A program made the translations under genes and the position numbers. From positions 23,435,770 to 23,499,769 of the forward strand of contig JAJLRJ010000006.1 in assembly GCA_024195265.1 (NCBI GenBank): a DNA stretch of 64,000 bases, written 5' to 3'. The number at the start of each line of letters is the position of its first letter. Position 1 is the stretch's first letter. Below are positions 9,437 to 19,403 of the stretch, piece by piece. A model generated the notes under the pieces. It was not told the origin of the DNA. It did no database searches and worked only from the letters and a program-made list of their open reading frames with translations. Source of the DNA: Dendrophyllia cribrosa (taxonomy: Eukaryota; Cnidaria; Anthozoa; Scleractinia; Dendrophylliidae).

Positions 9437-11543
9437 TTACTCATGCGCGTAGCGGCATGAGTTATAAAATGTGCTTCGTTTTTCTTTTTATTACTTTTTT
9501 TTGTGTCACGATTTTGCATGCAAATTTATTCACGCATATTTTAAATTGTGCATTTCCGGTTCACAGCTTTGCTTTTTACACTTCCGGTTTAGTGACTTCC
9601 GGCTACTCTCACTTCCGGCAAAACATCGTTACTGAAGTGTCACGACAGTGTCTCCTACAACCCTACTACATTAGTAATGTTCACGTCATGTATATATTAT
9701 TTTCACAACAATGACTGGCTTCATTGTGGTACAGCCTTCATTTATAAAACATTCAATAGTAACGTGGTTTGCAGGTACGATGACTGAATTCTCCATGTCG
9801 GACGTCTTCTTATCTTGTTTAAACTATTAAAATATAAATTGCTTCTTTTCTTATGGTACATTGAAGTATAAGACAATGTTTGATACGCATGCGCATGACA
9901 AACATTTTCCGTCATTTGGTCTTATTGGTGTATAAGTCAGTCCTGTATTTCTCCCACAGAGGTGAACGTTGCTTTTATACACAGCATACAACTTGAGGCC
10001 GAATTTGTCGCGATTCTGAAAAAACTAAGAGCTATTTTTAATCAGAGTTCTTCCGAGGCAAAAATGTCAAACATCGATCTCTCGCACTCGCAATTTATTT
10101 CCCGTTTTACTGCCGATTCTTTGCAATGTCTGTATCGGAGCAGTCCTCGCTGCCTGTGGTGAGTAATTTCAAGACTTTTTTCAAGAAAGAACAATAGAAA
10201 CACACTGCAAAACAGCGTCGTTACTTCAGCCCATCAGATTTAATAAAACATCTGGACTTTGGGACTGGACTTCTGTGGACTATGGACTAGGGAATGCGTG
10301 TCATATTAATGTAGATTTTTACTAACTTTATTGCTTTTTGTGATTACTAGGTTACTAGTAACCACTATGCTGTCACCTGTGTAATAAGTCCGACTTTCCG
10401 AAGCGCGAAGTTGTGCCAAGTTCACCCGATTGCTGTACGATGAGACAGTTCTGATAGCTTCGGATTAGACGACTCGATTGTCAAGGCAGTTCTGTTTGTA
10501 CGTGCGCGCTTTGGATTCGTGGAAAAGGTAAACGGAGCTTTCTCGTTATTTTTACTGCTTTACCAAGCACAGCTTTCACCAAATGTGGCCAAATATTGTT
10601 TTCAAATATTATTTTAGGTATTTTCGTGGTTTGGAAAAAGGTTTTAGTGAAAAATCGAGCTGTGAATCGAAGTGTTTGTTAGCAGACCATGAGCTATCCG
10701 AACTCATGATTCAAACGCCGCCAGCATTTCATTTCTGTACCTTTGACCATTCAGAACTGTTTTTTTTTAGCGAAAGCATTATTATACGAATCATTTTTCC
10801 GGATAAGATTGGCATTCTATTACACAGGAAAAGTCGGCGATTTTAGAAAGTATAATAAAAATAGGTTGCTGAATTGAATTATTTTGTGATGTTTATTATA
10901 TTTTCGCAGACGCTAGCCGGTTCCTCGCAGTAATTAGGATACAATATATCGCCAAGACTTCCAGAAGCAGAAAATCACTGAATTCTGAAAGGTGTTTGAC
11001 TCTTTTAATCAAAGGAAAGACATTTTCATTCAAGGAAATATGAGTTTCATTCAAAAGTTTTGACCTTTTATAGAAAATATATTTTAGATTCAGTGATTAT
11101 AAAAACAGCTTGATATCAAATTACATTTGACATAAAATTTGCACAAAGCAAAATTGTGTATTTGCGACAACACTTTGAAGAAACTGTGAAGCTTGGAAAA
11201 AACTTATTATAGATGGCAAAATCAAAGCATTTTTTTAAAGAACCAGCTTTAAGTTATTGAAACATTTCATTTCGATTTGGTCTTAAAATCACGGAAAGAT
11301 TTTAGTGAATGCGTAACACAGGAAAACTAAATCTTTATATTGATTATCAAATTTCTTTTTACAGCATGTCATCTACTGCCTATTTTTTTAAGTAGTCTTT
11401 TCAAATGTAACAGAAATAATTCACAGCTTGGAAAGTTATAGACGAGTGTGGATTTGATCGGAATCAATAAATTAAATATTAAAAGCGAGCACAGAAAAAT
11501 TGGTAACTTCAATCGCGCGTCTTAGAGTCTCTTGCGCATGAGT
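9437..11543. mobile_element. 2.1-kb element with ACTCATGCGC ends (copy A)
   Basis: The left end reads ACTCATGCGC and the right end GCGCATGAGT. A second, shorter copy with the same ends lies inverted at 20386-21311. The left 100 bases here (TTTTGTGTCACGATTTTGCATGCAAATTTAT region) match the right end of that copy. No transposase is recognised. A CCGGAA cluster lies near the left end. Short ORFs at 9962-10162 and 10583-10846 show no family I recognise. Confidence 0.6.
9554..9618 (-). promoter_or_regulatory. Cluster of four ETS-type CCGGAA motifs
   Basis: TTCCGG occurs at 9554-9559, and CTTCCGG at about 9581, 9596-9602 and 9612-9618. All four have the same orientation, within 65 bases. On the minus strand they read CCGGAA(G), the core bound by ETS-family factors. 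They sit inside copy A of the ACTCATGCGC element. Function is inferred from motif density only. Confidence 0.4.
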
Positions 11544-12000
11544 ATAGGCTAAGTGTAGCTGTTGTTCAATATATTGTTATGATTTGTTTTACATGTATAG
11601 TCGCTTTTTCGGTCACACTATACTAGGTGATCCGTCACGAACGTTACTACACTGTATGTCATTTGAAACCTTTAATCAGTCTTTCGCAATCACTCTTGCA
11701 TGAAAGGTCAACTTTAACTTTTATATTTAATATTTCCATTTATCTGTTGCTCAAAAATCGAATCGAATGGAACTCTCGCCAAACCCGGCAATAATGTAAG
11801 TTCTTTTTACTTGATATGTTTCGTTTCGTCATTTCCCTTTTTCTTATGTTGTAAATAAGTCCAATCATCCATGAGCTTGATGTTGCTATATCAACTGATA
11901 TGACGTCACTAACACTTCGCCTCAGGCTATAAACCACTTGAAAAAGTGAGAATTTAGTTTTATCGACTGAGTCGATAAGGTAAATTGACCACCGTAAAAA

Positions 12001-12049
12001 GATTCAAATAGCTGACGTTTCGAGCGCTAGCCCTTCGTCGGAGCGAATC
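12001..12049 (-). ncRNA. Hammerhead-ribozyme-like motif, minus-strand copy
   Basis: This is the exact inverse of the plus-strand motif at 12288-12336. It has the same stem I halves, core, stem II and GAAAC-GTC end, read on the minus strand. Confidence 0.55.
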
Positions 12050-12287
12050 AAGGAATTCTGGGCAGCACATGGCAGTCTGCGGCGTTTCCCTACACCGGGG
12101 TGGCGCAGAAAGCCGTGGAAGCCTAGAACAAAAAATCATCTTTCAAATCGGCACTCTCAAACCCCACGGAATCAACGAACGCTTTTCATTCAACTAATCT
12201 ACATTTGTTTTTCACGTCACCAAATTTCCACCAATAGCGTAGCTCCACCGCTTACTATATAAAACCACACACTACCCACAATTCCTT

Positions 12288-12336
12288 GATTCGCTCCGAC
12301 GAAGGGCTAGCGCTCGAAACGTCAGCTATTTGAATC
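12288..12336 (+). ncRNA. Hammerhead-ribozyme-like motif, plus-strand copy
   Basis: GATTC and GCT at 12288-12295 pair with AGC and GAATC at 12324-12336 (stem I with an internal loop). The core CCGACGA differs from the CUGANGA consensus at one base. GGGC-TAGC-GCTC makes stem II. GAAA is followed by CGTC, giving a very short stem III and a GUC cleavage site. Short stem III is the form described for Penelope-like elements, which are thought to act as dimers. Cleavage activity is inference. Confidence 0.6.
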
Positions 12337-12489
12337 TTTTTACGGTGGTCAATTTACCTTATCGACTCAGTCGATAAAACTAAATTCTCGTGTTTCATCC
12401 CCCCACCGACGCAGCACCACAGTTTCTCTAGAAACTAACCCCATTCACTTGAAAAAGTGACCTTTTTATACTTTTTGGAGCCCATTTTA

Positions 12490-12633
12490 AAAGTCGTGCG
12501 GCTTGGCTCGTAGCCAAGGCACGACTAATTAAGACTCGATCCCTGCCAAATAAAAGTCAGCTAGCAAAGTTGAAGCAAGAAGAGATTGAAGCAAAACTAA
12601 AAGCTGCTCAAACTCCATTAACACAAGTTAGTA
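12490..12633 (+). pseudogene. Coding relic with a splice donor, transposon second gene
   Basis: A Lys-rich frame (LAKLKQEEIEAKLKAAQ at 12556-12606) runs to CAAG/GTTAGT at 12633, which looks like a donor. A plausible acceptor, TTTATTTCAG, lies at 12864-12873. It is on the same strand as the SAP/YqaJ pieces and could be a later exon of that protein. The assignment is weak. Confidence 0.3.
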
Positions 12634-12873
12634 TAGTAAAAACCAATAATTTACTGTGTTTATTTCTATGAACACCCATCTTCACAAAAGTGCAAACCTA
12701 AGGTCCAAAAATTAAACAAGCAAGTGGTTGCCCTTGGAAATTATTACCACATAAAATTGGAATTTTGATTTTCTATTTATTCTAGGAAATTCAATTATCT
12801 CGATCCCATTGCTTCATCTATTTTCATTCTACAATAATGTTAACATTTTAATATGCATTTTCCCTTTATTTCA

Positions 12874-13277
12874 GATTACAGGGAGGCACCTAGTCCAGTG
12901 CAACTTGCAGATGGAATGCACGGAAACATTAGCTTACTTGATGTCCTTTGTCCCAGAAAACAAAGTCGCAGCTTATTTTCCTGTTTCTAAAAATCGTGTT
13001 TAAAGTGAAATTAGTGCCCATGTATGAAAAGAAGCCCTTATCAGACCCCTGGGCATATTTTGAACATCCAAGCCTTGTGCAACTGGGAAAGAACCTTGAA
13101 GGCTCAGTGCCTAATTTTGAAAATACGCGACATTTCAGATCCTGGGTTAACTATCAAGCAAAGTTAATTAGGTCTGTAAGTTTTCAAAAAGACAACAAGT
13201 GTGCTTCTCCTATGATGACTAACCTCTACCAGACCTTGACCAGGAAAAGTCTAAATTTCAGGTCTATGGTAGACTAG
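12874..13277 (+). other. Possible exon relic, function unknown
   Basis: This follows the acceptor at 12873. Two short overlapping frames are open (12809-13003 and 12948-13277) without a recognised domain. A 25-base segment (GTGCAACTTGCAGATGGAATG at about 12897) recurs with changes at 13355, which points to a local duplication. Confidence 0.25.
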
Positions 13278-13379
13278 TGCATAGCTGTACACATTGTTAC
13301 AATGATAATATCTGTGCAGCAGATAAAATGTTTACAGTAGTAATCGGCAATTCAGTGCCACTTGCAGATGGAACGTACT

Positions 13380-13664
13380 TAATGTTGCACTGCTGATGTC
13401 AAAGTTTCCCGTTGAAGTAATCCAGTTCTCCGTGCAGTCTTCCAGCAACAATGTGTCCTGGAAACCAGATGCATTAAATTCCAGAGGTAAAAGAGAAAGC
13501 ACCTCTCCAGGGCAGGGACTCAGGTCTAATAGATCAAACAGAGTTGATAGAAAAACAGCCCATGCTGTAAAGATTCTGGATTGAGTTGAAACGCTGGTGC
13601 CTGTCATGTATCCAATAATACCAAGGTGAAGTGCATGTCTACATATTGTCATAAGGCACATCAA
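13380..13664 (-). pseudogene. DDE transposase part (HTH and first catalytic Asp)
   Basis: Minus-strand frame LGIIGYMTGTSVSTQSRIF is a helix-turn-helix of the type found before DDE_Tnp_4/Harbinger-like cores. TAWAVFLSTLFDLLDLSPCP follows, then LLLEDCTENWI, in which Asp lies where the first catalytic residue of the DDE triad is expected. The frame then breaks into unrelated sequence, and the second Asp and the Glu are missing. This is the downstream half of the THAP protein encoded from 14586. Confidence 0.6.
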
Positions 13665-13867
13665 CTCAGTTCTTTTTTGTCAACTTTCTCTGTTGGTGAG
13701 TTTTACAATCTTTATGGCAGGTATGTAGGGCTGGACACAAGCAAACAGTCAATCAAAGTCTTCAACAGATAGTCCAGTCATGTAGAAAAACTGCTTAGGA
13801 TTCTTTTTCAAATGTTTGTAGGAAAAAGTTGTTTTTTCAGTCGTGTGAGCAAATTGTTTCAGCTGAT
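13665..13867 (-). other. Degraded linker of the THAP transposase
   Basis: Stops in all frames. It joins the coiled-coil to the HTH part of the same broken transposase. Confidence 0.4.
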
Positions 13868-14586
13868 ACTGATGTTTCATTTTGTATTTCCAAGTTTTTG
13901 ACCAGATCACTTAATTGATTTACTTCATTTGTCTTTGTTCTAAGCTTTTCTTTAAGAGCATCTAATTCCTTTTGCAAAATGTCAATGTTGGAAGGCTCAT
14001 TACGGCTGCTATATAAGAGAACCCTCCTTTTCTTCGCCTTTCTGCCTTCTGACTATTGTTGTAAACACCGCTTGGCAAACTCTATTTTCTTGAATGGGGT
14101 TGTCTTTTTAGTCACTTGATCAAAGTCAGTTCCTTTGTTTTTCAGAATTTTACTATACTCACGCCGTTTTTCGGGGCACCTTGCGATTTCTTTCAATCTG
14201 CAATACTTCAAGCGTTTGTTTTTAGTGCGCCAGGAATTAGTGCAGAGCGTATCAGCACAATTCCAGTGTTCTTGCTTGACTTTTGGGGACGTTTGGTTCC
14301 CTAACTCAGTAAACTTGATGCTTGGCAAATCCTCTAAATCTAGTCTTTTGCCACACGACCAGTGCTTTGAGCAGATGACCTGCTTCTTGAAATTTACATC
14401 CTCTTTCCGCGTTCCTAGCACTTCTAAATAAACATCCTGTACTGTCTTTGGCGCAGAACTAACTTTGGTTAAAGTGTAGTACTTTAAATTTGTAGTTTCC
14501 ATGAGTTTTTGTTGTATTTACTAGCACAAGACCAGTGCTAACCTGTACGAGATGCAGCCTTAGCATCGTTCGCCGCCATCTTGAAA
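13868..14586 (-). pseudogene. THAP-domain and coiled-coil part of the transposase
   Basis: The gene seems to begin at ATGGCGG (14586) just inside the right inverted repeat. Frameshifts and stops follow. VICSKHWSCGKR supplies the Cys-x2-His half of a THAP zinc finger, and CADTLCTNSWRTKNKRLKYCRL looks like the first half of a second one. 13868-14050 then encodes a heptad-rich coiled-coil (ILQKELDALKEKLRTKTNEV). THAP domains bind the ends of several animal DNA transposons. The coherent order THAP, coiled-coil, HTH/DDE supports one ancestral transposase. Confidence 0.65.
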
Positions 14587-14655
14587 TTTGAGTTGATAAA
14601 TAAGTCCGCAAAAATTCGGTAGTGCCAGGTCCCCGCGCAGTATGAAATCACGCAA

Positions 14656-14818
14656 TTAGCCAATCATTTATAACCATGTATTTTTAATTTTTAGGAGCCG
14701 TTACAATATTTTCTTTCAGTATAGCCCTGGCCGTGAGGAAGACTAGTTCTATTAGTCGAAATATTGGCCATTTAATAAATCTGCTCTTTGCCGTAGTGCC
14801 AGCCTTGCATTCAGTTTT
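14656..14818 (-). repeat. Right outer inverted repeat arm of the transposon
   Basis: Inverse of 7041-7206 with small differences. Here the inner arm (14560-14658) follows directly, giving the undisturbed form of the terminus. Confidence 0.85.
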
Positions 14819-15345
14819 GTAAGTTATTTTAACTACATCTTCCAGATGAAACTTTCTTTCGAATTTGTTTATAATGCTGTACAACGTGGCTCTAAATAGT
14901 TAATAAGTCATGGAAAATCTATTGGGCAGGAATTTTCTGTAGTAAAGTTTGTCATTCTGCCCAAAGTGAGGTGGCTCTTGCTCTTAAGTATAAATGAAAT
15001 TCTTAAGTTGTCGGAAAGCCAATCGGAAGTTCTTTTCTGTTCTATCGCTGTTTTGTTTTTTTCGTGATTTCATATCATGGTCAATTCAGGTAAGATTTTA
15101 TTGCATGTATTTTAAAAATTATATGTTGAAGAAGATAGAAATGCACGAGGAGTCAAAATATGTAAATACGTAAAATATGTAAAATGACCCGTTTTCAGAT
15201 TTTTCGCTTTCTTGTCATGAAGAACCCATATGATCTGAGATCACAAATCCGATTTCGGATTCTCCCCCCCCCCCCCCTTCCCCCCCCCCCCCCCCAAAAA
15301 AAAAGTAGCCTAAGGTTAAGTTGGTACGTACAAACAGCTGAAAAC
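14819..15345. other. Spacer, later exons of ISG12-like gene not found
   Basis: The ISG12-like exon to the right ends with an unfinished codon, so at least one more exon should lie to the left on the minus strand, but none was recognised. 15264-15295 is a C-rich tract that inflates several spurious ORFs. Confidence 0.4.
15264..15295. repeat. Poly-C tract
   Basis: Two runs of C (14 and 16 bases) separated by TT, followed by an A run. Low-complexity DNA. Confidence 0.9.
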
Positions 15346-15609
15346 CTGCTAGGGTTGCAGCACTTCCAGCCAGTCCAGTAATTCCACCAATAGCAGAAGT
15401 TGCCACTGAACCGATTACTCCGGTGGCGCCTGCACTCTGACAAAGAGCAAACAAACTTCCGGCAGTCACGGATCCAATTGATGACTGTACAGCTGCTGCA
15501 ATAGAACCAGCTGCTACTCCAGCACCGGTAAATCCAGCAGCACCCAAAGCAGCACCAGCAATCAGTGGAGCGGCTACTACACCAGCAGTACCAGCAGCCA
15601 CGCCTACTG
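15346..15609 (-). CDS. ISG12/IFI6-like membrane protein, main exon
   Basis: The exon encodes nearly the whole Ifi-6-16/ISG12 domain, a small very hydrophobic Gly/Ala-rich protein. AVGVAAGTAGVVAAPLIAGA is followed by GSIAAAVQSSIGSVTAGSLF and GATGVIGSVATSAIGGITG. In animals these interferon-inducible-type proteins sit in mitochondrial or ER membranes and affect apoptosis and antiviral responses. The role in this organism is inferred. The acceptor is CATTAG at 15610-15615 and the donor is AGCAG/GTTTTC at 15346. The exon begins with the last two bases of a codon and ends with the first base of one. The upstream exon at 19193-19403 supplies exactly the missing G, making an Ala codon. Confidence 0.8.
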
Positions 15610-16501
15610 CTAATGCAGGTAAGGTCCTCTCAGGGAAAAGTCTTCTTTCTGATAAAGAGAAGTTTGAAGTCAATTAAAGATATACGGTAAGAATATTTAA
15701 CAACAATTGCATGACGTTGAGCACGACAGCGGGAAACATACCAGCTGGAACCGTCAATATAAATTAGCGCATGTCACATTACCCAAAAGGCAAGAAAGTA
15801 ATCACGCGACTTCCTGTTATCCAATGTAAATCAGCATTTTCCGATCTTCAGTTCGTTTTTTTTGTTCTATTTGGGTTGCAATCTATTGTAAATTCGTGTG
15901 GAATCTAATTCTGATTCGGATTCGGATTTTCGTTCCATTTAGCGAACTTAGTTCTTGATCGGAAGGGGTAAACAACGAACATGGCGACATGTAGCGAGCT
16001 ATTCTTAGATTTTTGTTGAACTAACATGGAAATTCAAAGAGACTGGGTTAAACGCGGGGCTGACTATAAAAGAAAAACCTTCCATAGGAAGATTTTTATT
16101 AGTTGTAGATTAAACAGCAAAGATGTCGGAGGACATTATGAATTCTCCCGCGTGTCGCAAGCGACGCTGCGGGAACCTACTTATTTTCTAAATATGTCGA
16201 AGGGGCTTAATGCCACGAAGATATGGCCGTTTTATTTTATTTTTTTGTTCAAATCTGTGCTAAAAGTATTGATAAGTACAGTTATTACAACAGCACAAAA
16301 TTCTCCTTGAACGTTAACAGGAAGATATACAAATAATTCTTCAAGGAAAAAAAACCCAAACCACTGTCATCTTTCTATGGATTTTTCGAAGAAATTAGGG
16401 AAGAACGTTAAACATTTTGCCTAAATTTTTAAAGTTGCAATATATTTCCATCCTGGCAATCTAAAGCCTAAGACACCTATTAATAGTCTCTTTCCACTAA
16501 T
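15610..16501 (-). other. ISG12-like intron, left part
   Basis: No gene is recognised. An open frame at 16026-16310 on the plus strand lacks any family resemblance. Confidence 0.4.
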
Positions 16502-16803
16502 ACAGTAAACACCTGCAAAAGAGAACCCGTGATTTACTGTGACAGGCTGAAATGGTTCTTATATATATTATGAGTAGTGAGAAATCAGGCTGAATAGGCT
16601 CTTAAACAGGTTCTTACTTATAGGGTGCAAACAATTATTTCTGATATCGTGCATTTACTTGAAATTTGTTTTAATTAGTGAATTATTGACCCTGATATGT
16701 CTAATAATCACACTAAATGAATTGCATCACTAATAATTTTTAGTACTAAATAGTACTTTTTACTTATTTATCACCTCGGTGATGTGGATTCCCTGGTTAA
16801 ACA

Positions 16804-16807
<4 letters not shown>

Positions 16808-16849
<42 letters not shown>

Positions 16850-16851
16850 CT
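16808..16851 (-). repeat. (AAT)n tail of the LINE
   Basis: A run of TTA units on the plus strand lies at the 3' side of the minus-strand LINE, where a simple-repeat tail is expected. A similar ATT-rich run at 18685-18722 sits at the other side. Confidence 0.7.
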
Positions 16852-16915
16852 AGAGTTCGCACAGTAATTCTAGAGTTCTTGTTAATGTTCCAACTGTCAA
16901 GTCACAACAAGGACC

Positions 16916-18673
16916 TCAGACAGAAAGTACTTTCCTCAGGATGTGCGCTGTTCCCAACAATGCAGATTTCTGGAGAACATTGATGTTGTGGTCAATGTCC
17001 AGTTGGTCTAGGTAGCTCTTTAGTTTCACTGGGATAGAGCCCAATGCTCCGACTATAACTGGAATAACCTTCACCTTTGAGGAAGGTAGCCCCCACATCC
17101 TTGCAACCTCAACCTTTAACTCTGCATGGTTAGCAATCTTTTCAACTTCCTTCACTGCGATGTTTTGGTCCCCAGGGATTGCAACATCAATCAGGTGGCA
17201 TTCGCGTGGGTCTTTTTTGAAGACTACAATGTCAGGCCTCCGATGCTCAATCTCCCTGTTTGTCATAAAGTCGAAGTCTCATAAGATCTTAGGTTTGTCT
17301 TCATCATCCAGGACCCTCTCTGGGGAATGCTGGTACCAGTGATCGCTGACCTGGTAGCCATACATACATACTTTATTTGATAAGTGGGTTGGATGAAAGG
17401 CAGCCAAATGCATGGCTGATGTGGACCTACTATACTGAAAGTTAAGAATTACATTAAAAAAAATTAATACTTCTTACAAAGTAACCAGTGAAGGTTTAGG
17501 CAGACTTTGTCATGGCGGTGTTTATATTCTTTCTGTGCTAGCATTTTGCACGCACTGAAAAGATGGGTCACACTTACCACCTTTTCCCCGCATAATCGGC
17601 ACTTATTGCTTTCACTGATGTTGTAGATATCCTTCTTCACTGAGTTTGTGTTCAATGCCTGGTCTTGGGATGCTATCAGCAGGCTCACCGTCTCTCTCTT
17701 CAGGTCACCCTTGGTTAGCCAGTTCCATGACATCTCAGTTTCTCTTTCAAACTGACCATGCAGCTTCTTCTCTCGGATTCCTTCTTTTTTCTCATTCGCC
17801 TTCTTCCTCTTGAACTCCTCTTTACTTTCTATCTCTTCACTAACCAAACCCATTTCCATTGCCACATACTTCAGCAAATCTTCTTCGCTGTTTGCAAGAT
17901 AATGGTTAAGCATTGTCCGTTCATTCTTAATACATTCACTAACAGATAGTAGTCCCCGCCCACCAACATTCCTCTTCATATAGAGACGGTTGACACTTGG
18001 GATGTAGTGCGCCATGCATTGTCAACATCTTCCTGGTTTTCCTGTCTAACTCATTCACCTCCATCTTTGTCCAATTCAGGATGGCGGCACTATATCTAAC
18101 CACGGCTACTGCCCATATGTTTATCGCAGTTATCAAATTCCTGACATGGAGTTTTGATTTTAACAAGAGTTTCAATCTTGTAAGGTAAGTGCTCTGAACC
18201 TTTTCTTTCATATTTCTGTGGAGAATATTATCCAGTTCAAGAACACCAATGTACTTGTAGCCGCTCTCTTCCGGGCTTGTTATTTCCTCATTTGTTGGTA
18301 GCTGTATCCCACAACAATGGGATCGCTTTCCTCTATTGATGGTTATCACAGTACACTTCGTGATCCCAAACTCAATTCCTATGTCACTACTGCACACTCG
18401 CACTGTGTGCACGAGAGTCAATCTCATTCTCTGACTTTGCAAGTAGTTGGTAGCATCTCTTCCAAGTTTATAGCCCATGTCGGCCTTCCGTAGGATCATA
18501 GTGACAGGGATCAGGGCCAGAACAAACAACAGTCGTGAAAAGGAATCCCCCTGGAAAATCCCTCTCCTAATGTTCACGTCTCCAAGAAACTGGTCATTTG
18601 AGAACAACTTAGCCTTCCAATGGGGCAACTTAACCTTCCAATGGGGCATACTTGATGACATTAGATTAACCAA
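16916..18673 (-). pseudogene. LINE of the restriction-endonuclease type (R2/NeSL-like)
   Basis: Minus strand, 5'-truncated. 17939-18673 has the reverse transcriptase segment VNIRRGIFQGDSFSRLLF (motif B type), but the region that should carry the catalytic Tyr-x-Asp-Asp box is deleted. 17464-18015 contains a CCHC-like knuckle, CRLCGEKVVSVTHLFSAC. 16916-17266 holds RRPDIVVFKKDPRECHLIDV, the PD-(D/E)XK-type endonuclease of R2/NeSL-like elements, followed by VKVIPVIVGALG. A TGA (about 17281) interrupts the frame before the endonuclease. The copy cannot move. It lies in the ISG12-like intron, in the same orientation as that gene. Confidence 0.75.
17357..17462 (-). mobile_element. Short LINE 3'-end fragment inserted in the LINE
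   Basis: About 105 bases ending (minus strand) in CAAATAAAGTATGTATGTATGG separate the zinc-knuckle and endonuclease parts of the larger LINE. An AATAAA followed by a TATG repeat is a typical truncated retroelement tail. Confidence 0.45.
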
Positions 18674-18919
18674 GTTGTCTGCAATTATTATTATTAATTA
18701 TATTATTATTATTATTATTACTCTACTGTGTGTTTCCTTGTGTTTCCAACGGCCCTTAAAGCACACTTGGGTCTCCACCAGTGTTTTCTGAGCTTTAGTA
18801 AATTTTCGAAGAACCTACTTCTTTTGTCAGGCTGAAGTGGTTCTATTAGGTGTTTCATTGGTCAAATTTCAGCCTGAAGGTTCTTAAAACGCAGTTTCTT
18901 TTATGCGGGTGTTTACTGT

Positions 18920-19192
18920 CTATCACTTGTTAACAAAACTGGAGCAGTATTTTTAGGTTTCCTTTAATAAAAATATGACGTATTTTGGCTTTTCAACGTG
19001 ATACTGAAAATTGGTCACATAGCTCCCTTAACGTGAATTAAAATTACGTATAGTCTGTAGGGCTCCTTTTGAGTGGTTTGATAAAGCCAAACTTTGGGGG
19101 CTCATCTCGAGCATATAAATAAAACCTTGAAAATAAAATTAACTTTGCTGTGTTTTAGTGTTCAGTTTTTTTGGCTTAGAGTAGACTCTTAC
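18920..19192 (-). other. ISG12-like intron, right part
   Basis: No gene is recognised. The intron starts with the donor GTAAGA at 19192-19187 on the minus strand. Confidence 0.5.
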
Positions 19193-19403
19193 CACTGGTC
19201 AATGGAGGACTATCTCCAAAATTAACAAGTTTATGGCCTAGTTCTTGTAGTTTCTTTGGTTCGTCTGGTTTGTCTGGTTCTTCTGGTTTGTTTGCTTCCT
19301 CTGGTTTGTCTGGTTCTTCTGGTTTGTTTGCTTCCTCTGGTTTGTCTAGTTCCCCTAGTTTCTTTGGTTCCTCTGGTTTGTCTGGTTCCTCCCATTTGCC
19401 GTC
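19193..19403 (-). CDS. Upstream exon of ISG12-like gene with Pro-Glu-Lys repeats
   Basis: A 211-base exon with acceptor GCAAAG at 19404-19409 and donor CAGTG/GTAAGA at 19193. It encodes DGKWEEPDKPEEPKK and then nearly identical nine-residue units of the DKPEEANKPEEP type, ending GDSPPLTS plus one base. The next recognised exon (15609) starts with two bases, and together they spell an Ala codon in frame with the hydrophobic ISG12 domain. The charged, disordered repeat would therefore sit just before the membrane domain. The upstream start exon was not found. Confidence 0.6.

Larger units (their letters stand above)
11935..12460. mobile_element. Penelope-like insertion with 15-bp target duplication
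   Basis: CACTTGAAAAAGTGA occurs at 11935-11949 and again at 12446-12460, flanking a 496-base insert (11950-12445). The insert has inverted arms of about 105 bases (11951-12056 and 12279-12396). Each carries a hammerhead-like motif, and a TATATAAAA box (12256-12264) lies upstream of the plus-strand arm. Near the right end is AGTTTCTCTAGAAACT, a small palindrome. A TATA box before a hammerhead motif ending GAAACGTC is the layout reported for Penelope-like retroelement terminal repeats (established knowledge). No protein is left. Confidence 0.7.
7041..14818. mobile_element. Decayed THAP/DDE plus SAP/YqaJ DNA transposon
   Basis: The two ends match in inverted orientation. 7041-7206 pairs with 14656-14818, and an inner pair lies at about 7507-7595 and 14560-14658, the latter containing CCTGGCACTACCG. 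Just inside each end a gene starts near an AAGATGGCGG or AAGGTGGCGG sequence. On the right, minus strand, is a THAP plus coiled-coil plus HTH/DDE transposase. On the left, plus strand, is a SAP-like and YqaJ-like second protein. This two-gene set is what I recall for the ISL2EU group of the Harbinger-related transposons (established knowledge, recalled and not checked). Both genes are broken, so this copy is dead. Confidence 0.65.
16502..18919. mobile_element. Element with ACAGTAAACACC ends, holding a LINE
   Basis: ACAGTAAACACC at 16502 mirrors GGTGTTTACTGT at 18908-18919. Near each end are copies of CAGGCTGAAATGGTTC-like words (16541, 16585, 18830, 18865 regions). It looks like a non-autonomous, foldback-type element split by the LINE at about 16808-18700. 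No matching target duplication was found, so the pairing rests on the ends only. Confidence 0.4.

Noticed and set aside
15195..15443. Gly-rich and Pro-rich ORFs over the poly-C tract
   Set aside because: The residues come from homopolymer C/G translation beyond the ISG12-like exon donor.
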